DNA of 64,000 bases from DAOULT01 sp964646625 (GTDB lineage Bacteria; Chloroflexota; Anaerolineae; CAZYHC01), in contig CAZYHC010000007.1 in assembly GCA_964646625.1 (NCBI GenBank), forward strand, positions 62,001-126,000. Reading direction: 5' to 3'. Positions 8,930-17,264 of the stretch are shown here, one piece after another. Positions within the stretch are counted from its first letter, which is position 1, and each line of letters starts with the position of its first letter. The notes under the pieces are model-generated. The model was given only the letters and a program-made list of their open reading frames with translations, had not been told where the DNA came from and ran no database searches. Made by a program: the position numbers and the translations under genes.

Positions 8930-8960
8930 GTGCCTGGCACTTCCGAAGTGCCAGGCACCT
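8928..8960. repeat. 33-bp palindromic repeat (GGTGCCTGGCAC family), copy 2
   Basis: It has the same 15-base arms as the copy at 1811, with loop CCG. It begins inside the TAG stop codon of the PHP gene (AG shared), so the element abuts or defines the end of that gene. Confidence 0.9.
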
Positions 8961-8971
8961 TAAAGGGTTGG

Positions 8972-9021
8972 AGTGCGCTTGAGCGCACTTCAGCTATCAG
9001 CCTGGCCATTGATTGCCAGGC
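8972..9021. repeat. Tandem palindromes (AGTGCGCT and GCCTGGC)
   Basis: AGTGCGCTTGAGCGCACT at 8972-8989 is an 8-base inverted repeat with a 2-base loop, followed by GCCTGGC/GCCAGGC at 9000-9006 and 9015-9021. The same pair of palindrome types, in nearly the same order, recurs at 28416-28533 inside a coding region. The GGGGAGGA just after it serves as ribosome site for the next gene. Confidence 0.75.
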
Positions 9022-9035
9022 GGGGAGGATAACCA

Positions 9036-11195
9036 ATGATGGAAACAACTTCCTCCGAGATCGAGCACCTTCAGAAGTTAATCGGCATTTTGAACAAGAC
9101 CCTGCGTAGCCTGGAGGAACGGGCGGCTCTCCATGGTGGCGAGGTGTACGCCCCGATCGACACCCAGCACCAGCTTTCCAAAACACGCCAGGAGATCGCC
9201 CGTCTCAAGAAAGAGTTGGCCGCCCTGCAAGCAGCACCCCCCGAAGGCGCTCCGCCTCCACCGTGCATCCCCCAAAACCTGCCCCCGCGCGGCGAGTTCA
9301 TCGGGCGGGAGAAGGAGAAGGACACCTTGCGCCAGGCGTTGGCCTCCCGCTCCTACCTGGTGGCTATTGAGGGCATCGGCGGCATCGGCAAGACCGCCCT
9401 GGCCCTGGAGGTCGCCCACGAGTGTTGGGAAAATAGGCTTTTCGAGGCCGTGATCTGGACCACGGCCCGCGAGCGCCCCATCGACCTGACCAACGTCCTG
9501 GACACCATCGCCCGCACCCTGGATTACCCTTACATCGCCCAGATGCCCCCCGGCGAAGAGAAAGAGCGCGAAGCCGCCAAACGCCTGCGCGCCCAGACCT
9601 GCCTGCTGATTGTGGACAACTTCGAGACCATCGCCGACGAAGGGGTGAGCCGCTTCCTGGCGAATTTGCCCGAACCCTCGAAGGCCCTCATCACCAGCCG
9701 CCACTTCACCCTGGGCGAAGCCCGCACCATCCCCCTCAAGGGCATGGAGCCGGACGAGGCCCTGGCTCTGATCTGCAACGAGGGCCAGAGGTTGGGCTTG
9801 GAGTCGGTGGAGCAGGCCGAGGACCGAATCCTGCTGCGCCTGTACGAAGCCACCGGCGGCGTGCCGCTGGCTATCAGGTGGGCGGTGGGCCAGATCGCTC
9901 AGCGGGGGCAGTCGCTCGATTCGGTGTTGGAAAGCCTGCGCCAGGCCGGAGATGACGTTTTCGGGTTCATGTTCAACCGTTCGTGGGATATGATGAGCCA
10001 GGAGGCGCGGCGCATCCTGGTGGTGATGCCCGTCTTCGCCTCGTCCGCCTCCAAAGGGGCCATCGAGGCGGCCAGCGGCATATCCGGCTGGGACTTCGAC
10101 GAGGGGTTAGCCCAGTTGGTGGAGATGCGGTTGATCGAGGTCGGCGGAGGGCTGGAGGAGGAGCCGCGCTACGAGGTGCACCCCCTGACCAGGGCCTTTG
10201 GGAGCGCGGAGTTGAGGAAAGACCCGGCCCTGGAAGAAGCGGCATACTTGCGAGCGGCGGAGCACTATCTTGAGACCCTGGCCCCGTATGGAGGCCGGTA
10301 CAACCGTCAGGGCTATAAAGGTTATGACGAGATTGCAAAGGAGATCGAAAATGTTTTTGCTATACGGGAGTGGTGTTGGTCTGCGGAAAAATGGGAGATG
10401 CTGCTAAGGCTTCAGGATTTGTTGTCCCTATTCTTGTGGATTAGAGGTTTCTGGCAGGAGCGATTTCAATTTGGGGAGCAAGCGATGCACGCCGCGGAAT
10501 GTTTGGAGGACCTAGCTTCCCAAACGGAAATATTAATAGAGGATATAGGATTGACGAGAGTTATATGTGGAGATATAAGGGGGCAGCAGCAACTACAGGA
10601 AGCACTCGATATTTCTCTCAAATTAGAAAACCCCTTTTACACAGTTAGAGCCCAACACTGCCTTGGGTGGCTGGCAATGGTGCAGCAGGATTATACCAAG
10701 GCTACTGAGTGGTTTGAAGCCGTTTCAGAAATCATCGCTAGGGGAGATGTCACAGACAAAGGATCGATTGCACGCTTGAAAGAGAGCCTAGCTATCATTG
10801 CATATAAGCAAGAAAATTATAATGAAGCAGAAAATTTAATTGAAGATGCTAAATCAATCTATATAGATATAAAGGACGATATAGGAGTAATTAGAATACT
10901 AGATATAAGCGCTGACTTAGAACTTGATCGTGGTAGATTAGAAGAGGCATGGAAATTATACCATGAGGGTCTTGTCATTAGCCAAAGAGTCGGCCACCCG
11001 GAGTATACAGCCTGGTCTGCAAGGGGACTGGCTAAAGTAGCAGAGAAACAGGGTTTGAGGGAAAGCGCCTTGGGGTGGGCACGAAAAGCGCTGGAGATTT
11101 ATGAGCGACTGGGAGCAAAGCGCGATGTTGAGGAAGAAGCACGCCAGTTGGTGGCGCGCCTGGAGCAGGCCCTGGCGGCGGAGGACAACAACTAA
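9036..11195 (+). CDS. STAND NTPase: coiled-coil N-terminus, NB-ARC-like ATPase, TPR C-terminus
   Basis: The 719-residue protein starts with a helical segment (8-65, with RQEIARLKKELAAL) like the effector-associated modules of bacterial STAND proteins. A P-loop domain follows: FIGREKEKD at 88-96, Walker A GIGGIGKT at 113-120, Walker B LLIVDNFE at 190-197 and ITSRH at 219-223. A winged-helix-like region (320-400) and TPR-like helices run from about 430 to the end. Such proteins are signal-dependent switches, often in defence or transcription control; the C-terminal repeats sense the ligand and the N-terminus passes on the signal. The DNA for roughly residues 430-650 (10320-10990) is clearly AT-rich and its codon use differs from both ends, suggesting exchange of the sensor part. 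No effector gene is adjacent. Confidence 0.83.
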   Translation: MMETTSSEIEHLQKLIGILNKTLRSLEERAALHGGEVYAPIDTQHQLSKTRQEIARLKKELAALQAAPPEGAPPPPCIPQNLPPRGEFIGREKEKDTLRQALASRSYLVAIEGIGGIGKTALALEVAHECWENRLFEAVIWTTARERPIDLTNVLDTIARTLDYPYIAQMPPGEEKEREAAKRLRAQTCLLIVDNFETIADEGVSRFLANLPEPSKALITSRHFTLGEARTIPLKGMEPDEALALICNEGQRLGLESVEQAEDRILLRLYEATGGVPLAIRWAVGQIAQRGQSLDSVLESLRQAGDDVFGFMFNRSWDMMSQEARRILVVMPVFASSASKGAIEAASGISGWDFDEGLAQLVEMRLIEVGGGLEEEPRYEVHPLTRAFGSAELRKDPALEEAAYLRAAEHYLETLAPYGGRYNRQGYKGYDEIAKEIENVFAIREWCWSAEKWEMLLRLQDLLSLFLWIRGFWQERFQFGEQAMHAAECLEDLASQTEILIEDIGLTRVICGDIRGQQQLQEALDISLKLENPFYTVRAQHCLGWLAMVQQDYTKATEWFEAVSEIIARGDVTDKGSIARLKESLAIIAYKQENYNEAENLIEDAKSIYIDIKDDIGVIRILDISADLELDRGRLEEAWKLYHEGLVISQRVGHPEYTAWSARGLAKVAEKQGLRESALGWARKALEIYERLGAKRDVEEEARQLVARLEQALAAEDNN

Positions 11196-11365
11196 AAAAG
11201 CAGGCTACTCTACCCAGGGCTTCCTCGCTGCCAATCACTATGGAGGAGAAAAGCTCCGTGTAGCCCGCTTGCTACGATTATCATACCACACAACAGAAGA
11301 ATTGTCAAATGACCTTGAGATTGCGGACGTTAATACCTCAACGAGCACGAAAGGAGTTAGCGACG

Positions 11366-12208
11366 ATGACCACAATTGCATTGTTTGGCGCGGCGGGGAA
11401 AGTCGGTACTCGCATCGCCGACGCTCTCAGAGACGACCCTGATTACCGCATGCTCTACGTCGAAGCGGGCGAAGCTGGACTGGCCCGGCTGCGCGAGCGG
11501 GGGCTTACGCCGACCTCCCAGCAAGAGGCCGTCCGTGAAGCGGACGTGTTGATCCTGGCTATTCCTGATACCTTGATTGGCACGGTGGCCGCAAAGGTCG
11601 TCCCTGCGCTCAAGAGCGGCGCGTTGGTGATCTGCCTCGATCCGGCTGCCCCGCATGGCGGCGAATTGCCGGAACGGGAGGATATCGCCTACTTCGTGGT
11701 GCATCCCTGCCACCCGCCGGTGGTGAACGACGAGGTTGACCCCCAGGCGCGTATGGACTTCTGGGGAGGCAAGGCCAAGCAGAATATCGTCTGCGCCCTG
11801 ATGCAGGGCAGCGAGAGCGATTACCTGCTGGGCGAAGAGATCGCCCGGAAAATGTTCGCCCCGGTGATGAGCGCGCACCGGGTCACGGTGGAACAAATGG
11901 CGATCCTGGAGCCGGCCCTGGCCGAAACCGTAGTGCTCACCTGCCAGGTCGTCATAAAGGAGGCCATAGAGGAAGCGGTCCGACGCGGCGTACCCGCCCA
12001 GATCGCACGGGATTTTGTGTTGGGACACATGAACTGCAACATCGGCATTTTGTTTGGGTACATTGACGCCCAGGTTTCCGAAGGCGCCAAAATGGCCGTC
12101 GAACGCGGCAAGAAAAGCATCTTCCAACCCGACTGGAAAAAAGTTTTTGAACCCGAAAACGTTCTGAAGGAAGTCGAGGCCATCACCCGGGGCAGAGCGG
12201 CAAAATAG
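11366..12208 (+). CDS. ApnO-like dehydrogenase (phosphogluconate dehydrogenase C-terminal family)
   Basis: I choose the ATG at 11366, nine bases after AAGGAG, giving 280 residues; the frame extends 57 bases further up without a better start. The N-terminus TTIALFGAAGKVGTRIADAL is a Rossmann NAD(P) motif and ADVLILAIPD near 63-72 the second strand. The C-terminal half (HPCHPP near 113-118, then a helical region with VEQMAILEPALAETVVL) matches proteins with the phosphogluconate-dehydrogenase C-terminal-like domain, which include D-apionate oxidoisomerase ApnO. An oxidoreductase or oxidoisomerase acting on a branched or acidic sugar is the likely role. An isomerase/epimerase and an NAD epimerase follow in an operon with very short gaps. 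Confidence 0.72.
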   Translation: MTTIALFGAAGKVGTRIADALRDDPDYRMLYVEAGEAGLARLRERGLTPTSQQEAVREADVLILAIPDTLIGTVAAKVVPALKSGALVICLDPAAPHGGELPEREDIAYFVVHPCHPPVVNDEVDPQARMDFWGGKAKQNIVCALMQGSESDYLLGEEIARKMFAPVMSAHRVTVEQMAILEPALAETVVLTCQVVIKEAIEEAVRRGVPAQIARDFVLGHMNCNIGILFGYIDAQVSEGAKMAVERGKKSIFQPDWKKVFEPENVLKEVEAITRGRAAK

Positions 12209-12260
12209 CCTAATGTCCTGGAACTACCTGGGAGTTGACTCCCAGCAGTACGAGGCGATT

Positions 12261-13085
12261 ATGCGATTAGGCATCAGTTCATATACTTACACGTGGGCCA
12301 TCGGCCTTCCGGGACATCCGCCCGACCATCCGATGGGGGCGGTAGATTTGTTGAACAAAGCGGCAGAGTTGGGCGTTTACCTGGTGCAGGTTGCCGACAA
12401 TCTGCCCCTCGACCAGCTTTCACCTGCCGAACTCGACGCCTTTGAAAAACGCGCCTCTGAGCTGGATATCAACGTCGAGGTTGGCACGCGCGGTATTGGC
12501 CCCGATCATCTCCGCGCCTATCTGCAATTGGCAGCGCGTCTGAGGTCGCCTATAGTGCGGGTCGTGGTGGACACCGCCGACCACCATCCAGACGAGGACG
12601 AAGTAATCAATACGCTCAAAGCGGTCGTGCCCGAGTTCGAACGTGCTGGAATACGTTTGGCGATTGAAAACCATGATCGCTTCAAGGTTAAAACGTTGGC
12701 CAGGATGGTCGAGCGCATCGGCAGCGGTCACGTCGGCATCTGCCTGGACACCGTCAATTCCTTTGGCGCTTTGGAAGGTCCAGAGGTAGTGCTGGAGGTA
12801 CTTGGCCCTCTGGTGGTAAATCTGCACGTGAAAGATTTCTGCATCTTTAGGGCCAGCCACACGATGGGTTTTACCGTCGAAGGCCGGCCAGCGGGTCAGG
12901 GACGGTTGAATGTCCCCTGGCTGCTTCAGGAATTGCGCAGTCAGGGCCGCGACCCCAACGCCATCCTGGAACTCTGGACCCCGCCTGAGGAGACACTTTC
13001 CGCCACCATCGCCAAAGAAGATGCCTGGGCTGCCGCCAGTATCGAATACCTGCGTAAATTGATTCCAGATAGGAGGTCATTATGA
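12261..13085 (+). CDS. Sugar phosphate isomerase/epimerase (AP-endonuclease 2 family TIM barrel)
   Basis: I start at the ATG at 12261 because related proteins begin RLGISSYTYTWAIG; the frame also holds an ATG at 12213 that adds 16 unrelated residues. The 274-residue product is a xylose-isomerase-like TIM barrel. Metal and substrate residues are visible in the strand ends: VQVADN, IRLAIENHDRF (Glu), VGICLDTVNSFG (Asp), VVNLHVKDF (His, Lys, Asp) and ILELWTPP (Glu). The family epimerises or isomerises ketoses and inositols. It sits between an ApnO-like dehydrogenase and a nucleotide-sugar-type epimerase/dehydratase, so it probably handles the next intermediate of the same sugar-acid route. Its stop overlaps the next start (ATGA). 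Confidence 0.8.
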   Translation: MRLGISSYTYTWAIGLPGHPPDHPMGAVDLLNKAAELGVYLVQVADNLPLDQLSPAELDAFEKRASELDINVEVGTRGIGPDHLRAYLQLAARLRSPIVRVVVDTADHHPDEDEVINTLKAVVPEFERAGIRLAIENHDRFKVKTLARMVERIGSGHVGICLDTVNSFGALEGPEVVLEVLGPLVVNLHVKDFCIFRASHTMGFTVEGRPAGQGRLNVPWLLQELRSQGRDPNAILELWTPPEETLSATIAKEDAWAAASIEYLRKLIPDRRSL

Positions 13086-14101
13086 GTACAGTGCTCGTCA
13101 CCGGTGGCTCCGGTTTCGTCGGCAGTTACGTCATGCGGATGCTGGCCGAGCGGGGCGACAAGGTGATCAACTTTGACGTGCGCCAGCCCGACCCCGAGGC
13201 CGCCTGGTGGCTCAAGCCGGTCGCCGACCGAATTCAGTTCATAGCGGGCAGCGTCGATAACTGGGGAGACGTGGTCGGGGCAGTGAAGGAGCATCAACCC
13301 GATAGTATCATCCACATCGCCGCCGTGGTGAACCTGCCGCTCCTCGACAAGCGGCCCGCCCTGGCAAAGAACGTCAACTTTGGAGGCACGTTCAATATCC
13401 TGGAAGCGGCCCGCCTGTTTGACGTGGGGCGGGTAGTCTATTTTTCCAGCATCGCCGTATTGCCAGGCATCCGATATGAACCGGTGGACGTGAATCACCC
13501 GGTTTTGCTTGCCAACGAAGGGCCGGGGGCGAGTTTCTACGCCGCCGCTAAGGTAGCTAGCGAAGCCTTCTGCTGGGCCTACCATCAGTCGTATGGGGTG
13601 GATTTCATCATTCTGCGGCCCTCGGCGGCATACGGCTTCGGGATGCGGTACCCGATCTTCATCAAGCCCATGGTGGAGAATGCGGTGCGGGGCCTGCCCA
13701 CTCGCTTCAAGAAAGGCCGTGAGTTCCCGCGCGACTACACTCACGCCGCCGATATCGCCCAGGCGGCAGTGAAGGCCGTAGATATCCCGCCCCACAAAGT
13801 ACAGGACCGCCTCTTCTTCGTCGCCACCGGACGGCCGCTGGTTACCGCCGGGCAGTTGGCCGAGATCATAAAACGACAGATTCCGGGGGCGGATATTGAG
13901 ATCGGTTCTGGCCTGTCGGAGGCTGATTTGATCGAGATACGCTATCGAGGCGTCCTGAGCATCGATAACGCCAGGGAACAACTGGGCTACGAGCCCCAAT
14001 TTGCAGACCTCGAGAAGGGAGTAGCCAACTACATCGAGTTGTATCGCCAATACCTGGAGGAGCAGCAAGCAGGTAGCAGCCAGATGTCTGCTCGCTTCTA
14101 G
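13082..14101 (+). CDS. NAD-dependent epimerase/dehydratase (extended SDR)
   Basis: This 339-residue extended short-chain dehydrogenase has the NAD motif GGSGFVGSY near 8-16, an acidic residue closing strand 2 (INFDVRQPD), IIHIAAVVN near 76-84 and SS before the catalytic tyrosine. The catalytic motif reads YAAAKVASE near 152-160 (YxxxK). HAADIAQA near 221 is the usual C-terminal substrate-domain marker. Members act on nucleotide sugars or on free aldonic or uronic acids. The operon position with an ApnO-like dehydrogenase and a TIM-barrel isomerase favours a sugar-acid dehydrogenase or epimerase role over cell-wall nucleotide-sugar work. An AGGAGG site lies just before the ATG, which overlaps the preceding stop by four bases. 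Confidence 0.85.
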   Translation: MSTVLVTGGSGFVGSYVMRMLAERGDKVINFDVRQPDPEAAWWLKPVADRIQFIAGSVDNWGDVVGAVKEHQPDSIIHIAAVVNLPLLDKRPALAKNVNFGGTFNILEAARLFDVGRVVYFSSIAVLPGIRYEPVDVNHPVLLANEGPGASFYAAAKVASEAFCWAYHQSYGVDFIILRPSAAYGFGMRYPIFIKPMVENAVRGLPTRFKKGREFPRDYTHAADIAQAAVKAVDIPPHKVQDRLFFVATGRPLVTAGQLAEIIKRQIPGADIEIGSGLSEADLIEIRYRGVLSIDNAREQLGYEPQFADLEKGVANYIELYRQYLEEQQAGSSQMSARF

Positions 14102-14164
14102 CCCCCGTCCTCGGGGGCGGCCCAGGCGTGAGTTGGGGTCAAAACGCCCTCGGGGACGAGGGCT
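14101..14164. repeat. Inverted repeat CCGTCCTCGGGGGCG / CGCCCTCGGGGACGAGGG
   Basis: The arm at 14101-14119 is nearly complementary to the arm at 14145-14163. The element begins at the last base of the preceding stop codon. It could act as a stem-loop after the epimerase gene but has no T-run. If the next gene were started at 14133 its N-terminus would be translated repeat, which argues against that start. Confidence 0.6.
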
Positions 14165-14228
14165 AAGAGCCTTTGAGCCATCCATTGCTTCCAAAAGACG
14201 CTCACATAGGGAAAAAAGGAGAAAGGAC

Positions 14229-15017
14229 TTGAACACAAGGACAAAGTTTGAGTTTCTGGGAAACGCGGCTTACCGGATTACCAACCGCCAGGGAAAAATC
14301 ATCCTCATCGATCCATTCTTGAACGAGAGCGACTGCGCGCCGATCAAGGTGAAGGACCTTGACCAGGTGGACCTGGTCCTGGTGACCCACGCCGCCTGGG
14401 ATCACCTGGGGGATACCCTGGAGATCGCCCTCAAGTTCAAATGTCCGGTTGTTTGTGGCGGAGAGGTGCGCCATCACCTGGTCAAGCACGGGGGAGTGGA
14501 CCCCACAAAGGTGCGGGCTGTGTGCTGGGGCCTGCAAGTGGTGGAAGCTGGTATTCGCGTGCGCTCGGTGACTTCGATGCACTGGTCCTTCATCGAATAC
14601 CCGGATGGGTCGTTCATCTCGGGCCCGCCGATGGGATTCATCTTCTACCCCGATCCGGGGGTGAGGGTCTATCATTCCGGCGATACCGCTATCTTCAGCG
14701 ATCTGAAGCTATTCGGTCAGCTTTACCAGCCCAACATCGCCTTGATAGCCTGCTCTATGCCCGATAGCGGCCAGTTGCAGAAGCACGGCGTTCCCGAATC
14801 GTTTTGCGGCGAGATGAGCCCTCACGAGGCGGCCCTGGCCTGTCTTTGGTTGGGGGTGGAGTATGCCCTGTCTAACCATTATTCTAAGGCCCAGGGCAAC
14901 CCGGACGTGGAAAAGTTTGTCACCCTTTTGGAGAATTTGCACTCAGACGAAGGGCCGCTGGTTAAGCCCGTGGTGCTGGAGCCGGGCGAAGTCTGGTATT
15001 ATCCTCCAGAGGAGTGA
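14229..15017 (+). CDS. MBL-fold metallohydrolase (UlaG/RomA-like)
   Basis: I place the start at the TTG at 14229, just behind AGGAGAAAGGA at 14217-14227. This gives about 262 residues beginning NTRTKFEFLGNAAYRI; the frame is open further upstream only through an inverted repeat. The product has the metallo-beta-lactamase fold in the L-ascorbate-6-phosphate lactonase (UlaG)-like group: LGNAAYRI, a strand IILIDPFL, and LVTHAAWDHLGDT with an altered HxHxDH motif in which the first histidine is followed by Ala-Ala-Trp and then DH. YHSGDTAIFSD carries the bridging aspartate and SNHY a late histidine. The HAAWDH form departs from the strict motif, so metal content may be reduced. It may open a lactone of the sugar acid handled upstream. 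Confidence 0.72.
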   Translation: MNTRTKFEFLGNAAYRITNRQGKIILIDPFLNESDCAPIKVKDLDQVDLVLVTHAAWDHLGDTLEIALKFKCPVVCGGEVRHHLVKHGGVDPTKVRAVCWGLQVVEAGIRVRSVTSMHWSFIEYPDGSFISGPPMGFIFYPDPGVRVYHSGDTAIFSDLKLFGQLYQPNIALIACSMPDSGQLQKHGVPESFCGEMSPHEAALACLWLGVEYALSNHYSKAQGNPDVEKFVTLLENLHSDEGPLVKPVVLEPGEVWYYPPEE

Positions 15018-15083
15018 TGATCGGTGAGCTACTCGGAGGGGGCAACGAGGGCTGGCGAGGGATTTCTGGCATCCTGACTCGGT

Positions 15084-16253
15084 CTACGCCAATGTCACCT
15101 GCTCGGTGACGTTTATGCCCCGCCGGCGCAGTTCCTCCACGAAGGGACGGGTTGGCACCTGGGTTTCCACTCCCCCGGCCCCAGGGGGTATCTGATAGCG
15201 GGCCATCATCTCAGCTACGATGGCCGCGCTCCAGCCGGTGCAGCGCTCCATCGCCGTGAAGCCTGTCTCCTCATCGAAGTAGTCTATTAATTCCACGGTG
15301 GCCTCGGCGTTCCGGCCCTCTTTCTGGCCCACCGCCTTGATCCGCACGATGACCATGTCCCTGTCCTCGGGGAAAGTGACCTTGGGCTCAAACAGCGCGT
15401 GAAAGACGTCGCGAGGCACGACCTCCACGTCCCCGATCTGGAGAGGCGTCAGGGCCCACAGCCCCAGCTCGTAGAAGGCACGCAGTTGTGCAAAGTGCCC
15501 CGGATAGCGGAGCGTCTTATTCTGCAACGTCCGCAGTTGGCCCTCGAAGGTCCAGGGCATGGTGTCGGTCCCGCCGCCGGTGACAAAGGCCTCCAGGAGG
15601 CCGATGGGTTCCGGGAACTCGACCGTCTCCAACTCCGTCATCGCCTCCACCTCTGTGACCTTCCAGTCCCGGATAAAGGTGGCTGGCTCGGCGTACTCGT
15701 TGGTCAGCCCGGCGATGTGGAAGGTGAGCAGGTAGTTGAAAGGTGGTCTGGGGTTCTGGGGGAGCCCTCCGTCCCACATGTAGACGTCAACCGCCTGGTC
15801 CAGCAACTCCAGGGCATAAGTCATCAGCGAGGTGCCCATGCCCGGCACCTGGCCGCAGTTGGGGACGATGCTGAGGCCAGCGGCGCGGGCCTGGCCGTCA
15901 AAGCCGTGCTGCTGGCGGGCGATGCCGGTGTGCCCGCCCAGGTCGCACATGTGAGCCCCAACCCGGATCGCGACCCGGGTGATGTCCAGGTTGTAATAAT
16001 AGGGGACGGCGCTGAGGAACGCGTCAACGCCGGTCAGCACCCGCTCGACGGCCTCTAGGTCGGCGACATCCACCTGAACAGGCTCGGCGATGGTTTTGCC
16101 CCTCAGCTCGTTGAGCCGCTCTGCTGCCCGGCGGGCGACCTCCAGGTCGTAGTCCGCCAGGATAACGCGGCGGGCATCGCCCCAACGAGCCATGTCGTAG
16201 GCTGCGGCGGTGCCCTGACGGCCTGCCCCAAGAATGGCGTAAGTGTGTGACAT
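15084..16253 (-). CDS. Saccharopine dehydrogenase family protein (lysine 6-dehydrogenase-like)
   Basis: The 389-residue protein has an N-terminal Rossmann motif ILGAGRQGTAAAYDMA and DYDLEVARRAAE at the end of strand 2. FLSAVPYYYN and CDLGGHTG are typical of saccharopine-reductase/lysine-6-dehydrogenase proteins, as is NCGQVPGMGTSL before the substrate domain. The family oxidises or reduces secondary or primary amines on dibasic amino acids; L-lysine 6-dehydrogenase, giving a semialdehyde that cyclises, is the closest common relative at this length. It is convergent with the MBL gene (66-base gap with nothing notable) and divergent from the sigma-like gene, sharing a 275-base control region with a good promoter at 16334-16362. 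Confidence 0.8.
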   Translation of the reverse strand: MSHTYAILGAGRQGTAAAYDMARWGDARRVILADYDLEVARRAAERLNELRGKTIAEPVQVDVADLEAVERVLTGVDAFLSAVPYYYNLDITRVAIRVGAHMCDLGGHTGIARQQHGFDGQARAAGLSIVPNCGQVPGMGTSLMTYALELLDQAVDVYMWDGGLPQNPRPPFNYLLTFHIAGLTNEYAEPATFIRDWKVTEVEAMTELETVEFPEPIGLLEAFVTGGGTDTMPWTFEGQLRTLQNKTLRYPGHFAQLRAFYELGLWALTPLQIGDVEVVPRDVFHALFEPKVTFPEDRDMVIVRIKAVGQKEGRNAEATVELIDYFDEETGFTAMERCTGWSAAIVAEMMARYQIPPGAGGVETQVPTRPFVEELRRRGINVTEQVTLA

Positions 16254-16280
16254 TGCTTCCCCCTCCCGGAGCCTGTAATC

Positions 16281-16316
16281 AGACCTGACAGGTTCAGGCC
16301 AAAATCTGCCAGGTCT
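16281..16316. repeat. Inverted repeat AGACCTGACAGGTT / AATCTGCCAGGTCT
   Basis: Two 14-base arms with two mismatches enclose eight bases. They lie in the 5' leader of the saccharopine-dehydrogenase-like gene, downstream of its promoter. It is similar in style to the other dispersed palindromes here and could also form a leader hairpin. Confidence 0.6.
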
Positions 16317-16333
16317 TGCCCCTCGCTTAAAGT

Positions 16334-16362
16334 AGTATATCAGATTTCACCCCGATTGGCAA
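16334..16362 (-). promoter_or_regulatory. Promoter of the saccharopine-dehydrogenase-like gene
   Basis: Reading leftwards, TTGCCA (16362-16357) and TATACT (16339-16334) are separated by 17 bases. Transcription would start near 16327, about 74 bases before the start codon. Confidence 0.6.
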
Positions 16363-16390
16363 CGTGTAGCGGGGAGATGGGGATGGCGTT

Positions 16391-16418
16391 TTGCCGGTTA
16401 TGAATGTTGATGTATAAT
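16391..16418 (+). promoter_or_regulatory. Promoter of the sigma-like/anti-sigma unit
   Basis: TTGCCG at 16391-16396 and a perfect TATAAT at 16413-16418 are separated by 16 bases. Transcription should start near 16425. This rules out the TTG at 16418, within the -10 box, as translation start of the sigma-like gene. Confidence 0.65.
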
Positions 16419-16445
16419 TGGTAGAAACGTCAGAGAGGACGGCTT

Positions 16446-16532
16446 ATGAGGGGCCTGGAAGCCGTCGAGAGCTTGCAAAGTTTGGGCAGGACTCCTTTTC
16501 AGGAGATTTGCCGGGGAGATTTGAGCGGGTGA
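16446..16532 (+). CDS. Possible 28-residue leader peptide before the sigma-like gene
   Basis: An ATG at 16446 preceded by AGAGAGGA opens a 28-codon frame (MRGLEAVESLQSLG..., ending RGDLSG). Its TGA at 16530-16532 overlaps the proposed GTG start of the sigma-like gene (GTGA). It lies within the transcript expected from the 16391-16418 promoter. Translational coupling is plausible, but the peptide itself resembles nothing I know and the frame may be chance. Confidence 0.3.
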   Translation: MRGLEAVESLQSLGRTPFQEICRGDLSG

Positions 16533-17221
16533 GCGATCTCAGCCTGGATGAACTTGCGGAACGCTGCACGGAAGAGACGGAAAAATATTTACATAACCAA
16601 CCTTTTGATGAGCGGTATTGTTTCGAACTCTTTCGCCGGGCCCTGGTGGACAGGGAGCAGATGGCCTGGAAAAGTCTGTACGCTCAGTATGAACCTATGG
16701 TGATGAAATGGGTTCTGCGGCACAGCGGCTTACTGAAGAGTGGGGAAGAGGCCGCCACCATCGTAAATGGGGCTTTTGGCCGCTTCTGGCAGGCGGTGAG
16801 TCCCCAAAAATTTGCCGATAAATTCGAAAGTCTGGGCAAGCTGCTACGCTATCTTAAGATGTGCGTCCATAGCGAGATAACAGATTGTCTCAGAAAGAAT
16901 ACCACTCCCCCCCTTGTTTCTCTGGACGAGTACGTCGAAAGCGTCGAGGACCGACGAACGCCTGAGCCTCAGCGGGCCTGGCGGCTGGAACGACTCGAAC
17001 AGGTGGTGATGGCCCAGGCCAAAAGTAGAAAAGAGAAGCTGATCATCGAATTTACCTTTTTCTATGGGTTAAAACCCTGCCAGATCTACGAACTGCACGG
17101 CGGGCTGTTCAAAAGCGTCAGAGAGGTCTACAGCGTTAAGCGTAACGTCTTGAACCGGCTGCTCAGAAACAAGGAACTCAGGGCGCTCAGAGAGGAGATA
17201 GAGGGGATGGAGATGTGCTAA
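16529..17221 (+). CDS. Sigma-70/ECF-like RNA polymerase factor
   Basis: With the GTG at 16529 (GGGGAG ten bases upstream) the product is about 230 residues. The frame stays open to 16418, but that lies in the promoter. Region 2-like sequence FRRALVDREQMAWKSLYAQY, then FGRFWQAVSP and LLRYLKMCVHSEITDCLRK, matches divergent ECF-like sigma factors of Chloroflexota and Planctomycetes. The C-terminal third (REKLIIEFTFFYGLKPCQIY then SVREVYSVKRNVLNRLLR) resembles region 4 with a helix-turn-helix. It is followed by a zinc-finger anti-sigma-like gene, which supports the role. The targets are unknown. The region 4 signature is weak, so a non-sigma DNA-binding protein remains possible. Confidence 0.65.
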   Translation: MSDLSLDELAERCTEETEKYLHNQPFDERYCFELFRRALVDREQMAWKSLYAQYEPMVMKWVLRHSGLLKSGEEAATIVNGAFGRFWQAVSPQKFADKFESLGKLLRYLKMCVHSEITDCLRKNTTPPLVSLDEYVESVEDRRTPEPQRAWRLERLEQVVMAQAKSRKEKLIIEFTFFYGLKPCQIYELHGGLFKSVREVYSVKRNVLNRLLRNKELRALREEIEGMEMC

Positions 17222-17264
17222 AAACGGCGCGTCTCTCGTTTATTATAAGAAGGGGGAAAACATC

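Noticed and set aside
12941..14236. A 431-codon minus-strand frame opposite the sugar operon
   Set aside because: It lies antisense to two well-supported genes, has no domain signature and reflects GC-rich codon bias.
16418..17221. TTG at 16418 as start of the sigma-like gene
   Set aside because: The codon overlaps the TATAAT of a good promoter, so it cannot be in the main transcript.
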